IMG/VR virus record: IMGVR_UViG_3300033144_002868
Span: 1 to 21,546 of that record
Source: a virus
Reading direction: 5' to 3' (one strand)
Length of the DNA: 21,546 bases
Positions 8,056 through 12,913 of the stretch are shown in pieces. The position numbers were made by a program, and so were the translations under genes. Within the stretch, counting starts at the first letter, position 1. The number at the start of each line of letters is the position of its first letter. The notes beneath the pieces were generated by a model, which saw only the letters and a program-made list of their open reading frames with translations, did no database searches and had not been told where the DNA came from.

Positions 8056-8096
8056 GTCCAAAGTACGGAATCAAACTCGTCCAAAGTACGGAATCA
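8056..8096. repeat. 18-bp direct repeat pair
   Basis: The 18-mer GTCCAAAGTACGGAATCA occurs at 8056-8073 and again at 8079-8096, a 23-bp period of just over two helical turns. Iterated sites of this kind next to non-coding DNA are typical of binding sites for an initiator or small terminase, but only two copies are present and the binding protein is unknown. Confidence 0.75.
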
Positions 8097-8106
8097 TAAT
8101 TCATAT

Positions 8107-8308
8107 ACCATCGACCCCCGCCTTTTAGCAAAAAGGACCCGATCCAGGACTGTGATTACCTCCCCTAGCGGGTCGGTCTCAATAGTCCTTATAATAAGTC
8201 TCAAGTCGTTATTGATTAAGGGTCCCAGACCGACCGCCAGGTCGGCAATAAATAAGGGCATGGGGGGCGCGAAAATAAATAGGGGGTAGCGCTGTAACCA
8301 TCGACCCC
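8107..8308. repeat. 12-bp direct repeat pair flanking the fold core
   Basis: ACCATCGACCCC occurs at 8107-8118 and 8297-8308. After each copy, about 10 to 20 bases downstream, an A run is followed by a GG(G)-CCC element. The two copies bracket the main helices of tract A, suggesting a duplicated module or matching ends of one folded domain. Confidence 0.65.
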
Positions 8309-8394
8309 AATAGAAAAACGGGTCCCTTACACCAAAGGCAACCCGTTTATCAAACTGTGAATAATATAATATGTATATATAAATATAAACAATA

Positions 8395-8426
8395 TTTTGG
8401 ACTTATCAAAATCTTTTGTATATTTA
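8395..8426 (+). promoter_or_regulatory. Bacteroidota-type promoter for the + strand HNH module
   Basis: TTTTG at 8395-8399, a 19-bp spacer, then TATATTTA at 8419-8426 within GTATATTTAT. This matches the known Bacteroidota -33/-7 layout (TTTG, about 19 bp, TAnnTTTG) with one mismatch. The ATG at 8431 is only four bases past the -7 element, so the transcript would be leaderless or nearly so. Confidence 0.6.
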
Positions 8427-8430
8427 TAGT

Positions 8431-8823
8431 ATGGTTAGAATAAAGATATGTCCTAAATGTAAGTTACCTAAAGACTTTGACGAGGACTATTATCATTTTC
8501 CCAATGGTAAGAGTAAAGGATCTTGTAGGCAGTGTCAGATAGCCTGGCAACGTGCCCGGGCTATCAAGGTAAAGGAACAATATAGAGAGAGACCAGATGT
8601 GAGAGTACCTAATGAACCTTATACATACGCGAACGCTGCTCAGAAGGAGTCGGTTGATACTTTCCTCAAAGCTATCGGATGGAAAAAACACGGGTTGATC
8701 TTTTATAAGAAAGGTTTTTGTGACCATACTGGTAAATGGAATAAGATGTTATTGAAGAATGCCATTACATCAAAGAATGGATATAGGATAGGAACTAAGT
8801 ATAAGAAACGTGCCAAGGATTAA
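8431..8823 (+). CDS. Zinc-ribbon protein, HNH-module accessory
   Basis: A 130-aa protein with an N-terminal zinc-ribbon: Cys7 and Cys10 (CPKC) and Cys32 and Cys35 (CRQC) around a short beta insert (DYYHFPNGKSKG). Proteins of this type, with CxxC, about 20 residues and CxxC, are common in phages beside HNH or endonuclease VII-like nucleases and are presumed to bind DNA. The basic C-terminal half has a further isolated Cys and DHTGKWNKMLLKNA. No nuclease active site is visible. I start at ATG 8431. An in-frame TTG at 8416 lies inside the promoter -7 element and is unlikely to be the start. Its stop overlaps the GTG start of the HNH gene by 14 bases, so the two are probably co-translated. Confidence 0.65.
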   Translation: MVRIKICPKCKLPKDFDEDYYHFPNGKSKGSCRQCQIAWQRARAIKVKEQYRERPDVRVPNEPYTYANAAQKESVDTFLKAIGWKKHGLIFYKKGFCDHTGKWNKMLLKNAITSKNGYRIGTKYKKRAKD

Positions 8824-9106
8824 TTTAGGTAAGAAGAATAAACCCCCTCAGAGTCTAAATAAGGACTTCTACCAACACATCTATGCTGATAGAAGGTGGA
8901 AGTCCATTCGAGACTGGAAACGTCGTGACAACCCTCTATGTGAGAAATGTGAAAAGGAAGGAAGGGTTCGTCAAATGGATCACGTCCATCATATAATTAG
9001 TTTCATCACTGGAAGAAATAAAGACGAGATTGAAGAACTAGCGTATGATAAGAATAACGTTATGTCCGTATGTGAGGAATGTCATGCTGAGTTACATGCT
9101 AAATAG
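8810..9106 (+). CDS. HNH endonuclease (packaging-associated type)
   Basis: A 98-aa HNH nuclease. Cys44 and Cys47 (CEKC) and Cys88 and Cys91 (CEEC) form a structural zinc site. The catalytic beta-beta-alpha-metal segment begins with MDHVHHI (residues 56-62), has Asn at 82-83 and ends at His92/His96. This compact form, with W-x-x-IR-x-W-KRRDNPLC before the zinc site, is the kind found beside terminases of HK97-type phages, where it cooperates with the terminase in cutting DNA at cos. Here it is separated from the terminase by the - strand module and RNA tract B. It uses a GTG start; the only later ATGs would remove the zinc site. Its stop overlaps the end of the convergent - strand HNH gene. 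Confidence 0.8.
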   Translation: MPRINLGKKNKPPQSLNKDFYQHIYADRRWKSIRDWKRRDNPLCEKCEKEGRVRQMDHVHHIISFITGRNKDEIEELAYDKNNVMSVCEECHAELHAK

Positions 9107-9596
9107 ATGCCCACGTGTTTTTACTTAATATTCCGGAAACGGCTGGCTGTGAAATACCATACAAGTCACCAATTTCCGTTTGGTTATATTTCCCTTTAAG
9201 GTCCCTAATCTCTAACACCTCTTTATTTGTTAGGGTAGACATACCATTATTCTCACCACTAGTAGGTAACCTCAATCCTATCTTATACGCATGAAGTAGA
9301 TTCTCACTATGAGTGACCCACTCTATATTATCAAGAACGTTGTTTTCCTTTATTCCATCCAAGTGATTAATACAACGTAAATTATTTAGGTTCGGAATAA
9401 AAGATATTCCCATCAATCGATGAACCAAAAACGTATCTTGTTTCCCATTTTCAGATAGATTGACAATACGATATCCATCTCTATTTTTACGAGTTTTAAG
9501 TATTATATTCCTCTTTAACGATTTAACTCTTCCATGATCCGAGATCTCATAATGACCCTCGTATCCTTTAACTGGTTTCCATCTTTCATTTTTCAT
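9099..9596 (-). CDS. NUMOD4-HNH endonuclease with C-terminal helix-turn-helix
   Basis: A 165-aa protein with three parts. Residues 5-50 match NUMOD4 (RWKPVKGYEGHYEISDHGRVKS). Residues about 55-95 are an HNH nuclease (VHRLMGISFIP, INHLDGIKENNVLDNIEWVT, with His59, His78 and Asn86 as candidates). Residues about 121-162 are a DNA-recognition helix-turn-helix (LTNKEVLEIRDLKG, EIGDLYGISQPAVSGIL). This is the domain order of free-standing homing-type HNH nucleases of phages. It lies on the opposite strand to every structural gene and is the last gene of a three-gene - strand unit. Its ATG sits within the end of the 49-aa gene, and its stop overlaps the convergent HNH gene. Likely a selfish nuclease; a regulatory role is not excluded. 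Confidence 0.85.
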   Translation of the reverse strand: MKNERWKPVKGYEGHYEISDHGRVKSLKRNIILKTRKNRDGYRIVNLSENGKQDTFLVHRLMGISFIPNLNNLRCINHLDGIKENNVLDNIEWVTHSENLLHAYKIGLRLPTSGENNGMSTLTNKEVLEIRDLKGKYNQTEIGDLYGISQPAVSGILSKNTWASI

Positions 9597-9735
9597 TCAA
9601 CAATTTTTTAAGTATTCTTATTTCCATTTGAAGTTCTAAGATCCTCTTTTGAAGTACTCTAACTTCATTCGTCGCTTGAACTTCTGATGTTTTTTGTCTA
9701 TACTCACGATAAACTTCAACCGCTCTCTTTACCAT
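9586..9735 (-). CDS. Small coiled-coil protein (49 aa)
   Basis: Reading the - strand from ATG at 9735 gives 49 residues: a basic start (MVKRAVEVYREYRQK), then a leucine/isoleucine heptad pattern (VRVLQKRILELQMEIRILKKLL). It is almost certainly a helical coiled coil that dimerises. It overlaps the upstream 86-aa gene by 20 bases and the downstream nuclease ATG by 11 bases, so all three appear translationally coupled. I do not recognise a family. The basic N-terminus plus a zipper-like C-terminus would suit a small DNA- or partner-binding protein, for example one modulating the nuclease or a regulator of the divergent promoters. That is inference from shape and context. Confidence 0.6.
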   Translation of the reverse strand: MVKRAVEVYREYRQKTSEVQATNEVRVLQKRILELQMEIRILKKLLNEK

Positions 9736-9976
9736 ATTCTACCTTTTTAATTGGTTTGGGAATTGATAGTTCAATGGTAAAGTCTTCAAGTGTGTCTGCG
9801 TTAACAAACAACACCCCGCGGCCGTCCATTAGTGGTAACATGTCGTGTACGTCTAGGGACCCTTCATGATCCGCCATGATGTCCATCTGGACTTGTGTAG
9901 GGGTTGTGCTAAACGTGTATACTTTAACAATAGTCACGTTTTCTGACCCGCTCGTGTACGTAGTGTAATTTTTCAT
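9716..9976 (-). CDS. Hypothetical protein (86 aa), first gene of the minus-strand unit
   Basis: An 86-aa acidic protein, MKNYTTYTSGSENVTIVKVY and onward, with beta-rich N-terminal half and a middle rich in Asp and Met (VQMDIMADHEGSLDVHDMLPLMDG). I do not recognise it: no cysteine motif, helix-turn-helix or membrane segment is visible. It is the promoter-proximal gene of the - strand unit. A perfect -7 element (TATATTTG, 9984-9991 on the - strand) ends seven bases before its ATG. Codon use resembles the rest of the genome. A regulator of the divergent region is possible by position only. Confidence 0.6.
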   Translation of the reverse strand: MKNYTTYTSGSENVTIVKVYTFSTTPTQVQMDIMADHEGSLDVHDMLPLMDGRGVLFVNADTLEDFTIELSIPKPIKKVEYGKESG

Positions 9977-9983
9977 ATGTTTT

Positions 9984-9991
9984 CAAATATA
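9984..9991 (-). promoter_or_regulatory. Minus-strand promoter -7 element TATATTTG
   Basis: On the - strand this reads TATATTTG, an exact match to the Bacteroidota -7 consensus TAnnTTTG. A TTTTG lies 24 bp upstream, slightly farther than the usual 19-21 bp. The ATG of the 86-aa gene follows after seven bases, so the transcript would have almost no leader. Confidence 0.5.
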
Positions 9992-10023
9992 ACAATAAAT
10001 ATCGAGACCGCCTATCAAAAGAT

Positions 10024-10039
10024 TATGTTTTACAACATA
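10024..10039. promoter_or_regulatory. Operator-like inverted repeat between divergent promoters
   Basis: TATGTT-ttac-AACATA is a perfect six-base inverted repeat with a four-base centre, placed in A+T-rich DNA between the - strand promoter (9984-9991) and the + strand promoter (10102-10109). The size and symmetry suit a dimeric regulator binding site. No regulator is identified, and chance occurrence in A+T-rich DNA is possible. Confidence 0.35.
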
Positions 10040-10100
10040 TAACGATAAAAATATTACACAAAATAAAGTTACTGTTATTTCGTCTTTTGCTATATCTTAT

Positions 10101-10110
10101 GTATATTTAT
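10101..10110 (+). promoter_or_regulatory. GTATATTTAT motif, candidate promoter of RNA tract B
   Basis: Identical 10-mer to 6211-6220 and 8418-8427. It contains TATATTTA as a -7-like element, with TTTCG ending 19 bp upstream as an imperfect -33. The first strong RNA helix begins seven bases downstream at 10117, which is where a transcript initiated here would start. Confidence 0.5.
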
Positions 10111-10111
10111 C

Positions 10112-10576
10112 AATGTGAGTAATCGAGGATCCCGGATATAGGGCGTTTGCGGGGTTACTCAAAAGAACACCTTACCGCGGGGAAGTAGTACGACAGGGTA
10201 CGCCACAGAACACAACGAGTCACGGGGCGAAGTACAGGCGGATAAGCGTCAATTGAGGGCCAAGGGTATCCATCTTATCTGGTTTACCTATTTACGAAAG
10301 TAAGTGTTCTCCCTGTAATCTGCAAAAGAATACAGGAAGAACTCTCTATTAACTCAAGTAAGTCTTTAATATAGTAAGGACCGTTATTAAGTCCCGTTCC
10401 CGACAGGGAAAACGGGACACTTAAATGGACCAATTGGTGACTCGACCCTTCCGAAAGGGAAAGGAGTCGAAGTCAACAATAATTAACAGTATACTTATAT
10501 AAAGGGAATGTTTGGGGTTTTATTTTTATTTAAGCCCATTTTTTACTAGTTTTTCCTCAAACTTCCCTTTTTTTTT
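10112..10576 (+). ncRNA. Candidate large structured RNA B / leader of the packaging operon
   Basis: About 465 bases without a gene and richer in G+C than the flanks. Helices visible: 10117-10122 with 10155-10160; 10164-10174 with 10301-10310 (ten pairs, one bulged C) enclosing a domain; inside it 10198-10204 with 10226-10235, and 10239-10246 with 10274-10281 (eight pairs, one G-U); 10312-10317 with 10331-10336; 10391-10398 with 10411-10418 around CCC-gaca-GGG; palindrome ACCAATTGGT at 10429-10438; 10439-10443 with 10464-10468 around CCCTT/AAGGG; and a terminator-like stem at 10501-10570. A promoter-like site precedes it and a gene ATG follows two bases after its T run. It does not show the signatures of tmRNA, RNase P RNA or a group I intron. 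It could act as a trans RNA, a packaging RNA, or a cis antitermination leader. Confidence 0.6.
10501..10576 (+). terminator. Terminator-like stem and T run before the packaging operon
   Basis: AAAGGGAA (10501-10508), a bulged T and GTTTG (10510-10514) pair with CAAAC (10558-10562) and TTCCCTTT (10563-10570), thirteen pairs in all. Nine T (10568-10576) follow directly. The loop is long (about 43 bases) but contains a GGGG/CCC helix. ATG of the next gene is at 10579, so read-through must occur for the operon to be expressed from the upstream promoter. Confidence 0.5.
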
Positions 10577-10578
10577 AA

Positions 10579-10869
10579 ATGAGCAATCCGATTAATATAG
10601 GCGACATTGGTATTACCAAAGAATATCTATCCTTTAATGAAATCATTAAAAATAGGATCAAACAGAGTATTTTAGATAATGCCTTCTCAAATATATTCAC
10701 TGAAACGTCAATACATCGGAAAAAGGTAATATTGAACAAGATATTGGATAATTCAATCAAACATTTAGAAGATTCAGAGGAATATGAACAATGCTCTATT
10801 CTTAAAGAAATTAAGGATTATTTAATACAGTATACTCCTCAAAACGTTAATAAACAGAAAAATAAGTAA
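10579..10869 (+). CDS. Hypothetical helical protein (96 aa), first gene of packaging operon
   Basis: A 96-aa, lysine-rich and largely helical protein (FNEIIKNRIKQSILDNAFSNIF, KKVILNKILDNSIKHLEDSEEYEQ, ILKEIKDYLIQYT). I do not recognise it. In HK97-type phages the small terminase subunit is encoded shortly before the large one. This gene is the first of three small genes ahead of the large terminase, so it or its neighbour is a candidate for that role. No clear helix-turn-helix is visible, which weakens the idea. ATG follows the T run of the terminator-like stem by two bases. The next gene starts three bases after its stop. Confidence 0.6.
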   Translation: MSNPINIGDIGITKEYLSFNEIIKNRIKQSILDNAFSNIFTETSIHRKKVILNKILDNSIKHLEDSEEYEQCSILKEIKDYLIQYTPQNVNKQKNK

Positions 10870-10872
10870 TAA

Positions 10873-11061
10873 ATGGAAAACAAGAAATCGTTAGAAGTTC
10901 AAACAATAACAGATTTAGAGTCGCTTAAAGCTGATTTGGAAAGAGCGAGGTATTTATTAAATAATCCCCAAAGTCCAATTATAGAAGTACAGATTACTTT
11001 GGGAACTGCAATCAATAAAATTGACATCTTAATTCAATCCAATGATAAAACCCTTAATTGA
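10873..11061 (+). CDS. Hypothetical coiled-coil protein (62 aa)
   Basis: A 62-aa hydrophilic helical protein (ITDLESLKADLERARYLLNN, then a PQSPIIEVQ turn and LGTAINKIDILIQSND). Two helices with heptad-like spacing suggest a helical hairpin that oligomerises. Not recognised. It starts three bases after the 96-aa gene's stop and overlaps the next gene by 20 bases. Together with the 96-aa product it could be part of a small terminase or head-assembly factor, on position only. Confidence 0.55.
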   Translation: MENKKSLEVQTITDLESLKADLERARYLLNNPQSPIIEVQITLGTAINKIDILIQSNDKTLN

Positions 11062-11281
11062 TCGAGTAATTTCGACTGACAGCATTCCAGTAATAGGTGG
11101 TTCCGCAGGAGCCGTCGCTGGATCTCTCCCAACACACGACATGGTAATAACAACAGTTATCCTCGCAATAATAGGAGCGTTAGTCGGATATCTCGTCAAG
11201 ATAGGTTTAGATAGAATCGTAAAGTATCGAAAAGACAAGAAAAACAAAGGCCCGAACGTGGAATTCAGGTCTTTTCAGTAG
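11042..11281 (+). CDS. Small membrane protein (79 aa), holin-like
   Basis: A 79-aa protein with one strong membrane helix at about 34-54 (MVITTVILAIIGALVGYLVKI), a weaker Gly/Ala-rich hydrophobic segment at about 15-29 (IPVIGGSAGAVAGSL), and a strongly basic tail (KYRKDKKNKG). One or two helices and a basic C-terminus are holin-like, so this is the second lysis candidate beside the protein at 7845. Its position just before the large terminase is unusual for a holin. It overlaps the 62-aa gene by 20 bases. Its TAG stop (11279-11281) falls inside the open frame of the large terminase, which continues upstream to 11223, so the two frames overlap with no normal start between them. Confidence 0.55.
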   Translation: MIKPLIDRVISTDSIPVIGGSAGAVAGSLPTHDMVITTVILAIIGALVGYLVKIGLDRIVKYRKDKKNKGPNVEFRSFQ

Positions 11282-11450
11282 ACCACTCTCAACTTATATC
11301 AGGAAGGTTAAACAAGGTAAGATTCCCGCTGGAATTCACTTACTCAACGCTATTAGTAGATATGAGCGTGATAAAAAGAGAAAAGACCTGGTATTTAACA
11401 AAAAAAAGGTTCAAAAGGTCGTAGATTACATTAAGACCATCAAACACTTC

Positions 11451-12911
11451 ATGGGAAGTCATGCAGGAAATAATTTCGTGTTGGAACCCTGGGAACTGTT
11501 CATTATCGCTAATATGTACGGTTTTTATTGGAAAAAGTCAGGATTACGAAGATTTCAGAACGTATATCTTGAAGTAGCGAGAAAAAACGGAAAAACAGCT
11601 CTTATTTGTGCTTTAGTACTTTATCACCTAGATGGCGACGATGAGATGGGTGCAGAGTGTTTATTGACCGCAAATAGCTTAGATCAAGCCAAAATAGCGT
11701 TCCAAATGGTAAATGGCTTCGTTCATGGTCTGGATCCCAACGAGGACAGATATAGGACAAGATTTAAGGATATCCATGTTGAAGAGACCAATTCATTCAT
11801 TAAAGTACTATCAGCGGATTCCTCGCGCCTGGACGGGTATAACTGTTCGTGTGGGATAATCGATGAATACCATTCCGCTCAAGATTCGAAGGTAAGAGAT
11901 GTCATCAGATCATCTCAGGGGATGAGAGTAAATCCTATGTTGATTACAATAACAACCGCTGGGTTCGACAAAAGTTTACCATGTTGGGACTTGAGAACAG
12001 TAGCAACGGAAATTATAAAAGGAACAAAGGTAGATGATTCGTTCTTTTCAGTGATATTCAGTTTGGACGAAGAGGATGAGTGGACAGACGAGAAGGTATG
12101 GAGGAAGTCAAATCCCAACATGGACATTACTGTTAATCGTAGTTTCATCGCCCGGGAAGTCTTACAAGCGAAGAACAGTCCTAGTGATGAAGTGGGAGTA
12201 AAGACAAAGAACCTCAACATCTGGTGTGACTCGGCACAAACGTGGATACCCGACGATTACGTTATAGCGGCTCAGAAGGATATACCATGGTCGTTTTTTG
12301 AGAACAATCCCGAACCTATATTTGCTGGAGTTGACCTGGCTCAAAATGTAGATTTAACAGCGACATCATATTTATATGTAAGTGGTAATACGTATTACTT
12401 TAAGAACGAGTATTACATCCCTCAAGACAGTTTAAAGAAACGGGTACATATTGACAAGGTGTTATATCGGGAATGGATCTATGGGAAGTATCTCAAATCA
12501 ACATCAGGGAACGTTACAGACTATGATCGGATAACAGATGACATGTTAAGGGTCAATACACTTTCAGAGATTTATAGCGTATATTACGATAAGTATAACA
12601 GTAGTCAATGGGCGGTTCAGATGACCGACGAAGGTTTTAATGTAATACCATATGGACAGAATATTGGGAACTTTAATAACGTTACAAAGGAGTTCGAAAG
12701 GTTAATTTTATCCGGGCGTATATTTATGGATAACAATCCTGTTACCCGATATTGTATAAGGAACGTTATACTAAAGCAGGACTTTAATGGAAATGTTAAG
12801 CCGATGAAGGATTCTGAAAAGAAGAAGATAGATGGTGTTATCGCCATGTTACAAGCTCTCGGCGCATACATGGACTATACCGCTGAATCAAAGGGCACTC
12901 AAATTTTTTAA
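11451..12911 (+). CDS. terL: Terminase large subunit (coding region extends upstream of this ATG)
   Basis: ATPase-nuclease that drives DNA into the prohead and cuts the concatemer. Seen from ATG 11451: Walker A-like ARKNGKT (residues 43-49), Walker B GIIDEYH (135-141), coupling motif ITITTAG (165-171), and RNase H-like nuclease start IFAGVDLAQNVDL with Asp295 and Asp301. It matches the Terminase_1/HK97-type family. The true N-terminus lies upstream: in the same frame from 11283 the sequence STYIRKVKQGKIPAGIHLL and SRYERDKKRKDLVF is typical of the family's first 50 residues. Yet the frame, open back to the stop at 11220-11222, has no ATG, GTG or TTG before 11451. A non-canonical start, a +1 shift from the overlapping upstream gene, or an assembly indel must explain this. 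The next gene begins two bases after its stop. Confidence 0.93.
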   Translation: MGSHAGNNFVLEPWELFIIANMYGFYWKKSGLRRFQNVYLEVARKNGKTALICALVLYHLDGDDEMGAECLLTANSLDQAKIAFQMVNGFVHGLDPNEDRYRTRFKDIHVEETNSFIKVLSADSSRLDGYNCSCGIIDEYHSAQDSKVRDVIRSSQGMRVNPMLITITTAGFDKSLPCWDLRTVATEIIKGTKVDDSFFSVIFSLDEEDEWTDEKVWRKSNPNMDITVNRSFIAREVLQAKNSPSDEVGVKTKNLNIWCDSAQTWIPDDYVIAAQKDIPWSFFENNPEPIFAGVDLAQNVDLTATSYLYVSGNTYYFKNEYYIPQDSLKKRVHIDKVLYREWIYGKYLKSTSGNVTDYDRITDDMLRVNTLSEIYSVYYDKYNSSQWAVQMTDEGFNVIPYGQNIGNFNNVTKEFERLILSGRIFMDNNPVTRYCIRNVILKQDFNGNVKPMKDSEKKKIDGVIAMLQALGAYMDYTAESKGTQIF

Positions 12912-12913
12912 TT

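Larger units (their letters stand above)
8040..8390 (+). ncRNA. Structured G+C-rich non-coding tract A
   Basis: About 350 bases without a credible gene, visibly richer in G and C than the surrounding DNA and full of inverted repeats. Helices seen on the + strand: 8040-8059 (GGAC/GTCC around CCG/CGG, directly after the holin stop), 8121-8136 (CCTTTT/AAAAGG), 8136-8141 with 8169-8174, 8171-8179 with 8227-8235 (nine perfect pairs), 8230-8235 with 8240-8245 (six perfect pairs), and 8316-8323 with 8341-8348 (eight perfect pairs). Some of these exclude each other. It also contains an 18-bp direct repeat and a 12-bp direct repeat. It may be a 3' structured RNA of the late transcript, or DNA with a packaging or origin function; strand and transcription are not proven. 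Confidence 0.5.

Noticed and set aside
8056-8096. CRISPR-like repeat
   Set aside because: Only two 18-bp copies with a five-base gap; no spacers of normal length, no leader and no cas genes.
8246-8286. G-quadruplex from G runs in tract A
   Set aside because: The G runs are unevenly spaced with a 14-base loop, and helix formation explains most of them better.
9687-9869. Plus-strand frame opposite the 86-aa gene
   Set aside because: Lies within the coupled - strand unit and has no promoter or family resemblance.
10112-10576. Tract B as tmRNA, RNase P RNA or group I intron
   Set aside because: No tag-peptide frame or tRNA-like end, no RNase P core motif, and no recognisable group I P7 or guanosine-site core. 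It also does not interrupt a gene.
8040-10578. tRNA genes in the non-coding tracts
   Set aside because: No T-loop (GGTTCRANYCC) sequence with matching acceptor and anticodon stems was found.
10575-10760. Minus-strand frame opposite the 96-aa gene
   Set aside because: Overlaps a better-placed + strand gene and would end in the terminator T run; no supporting context.
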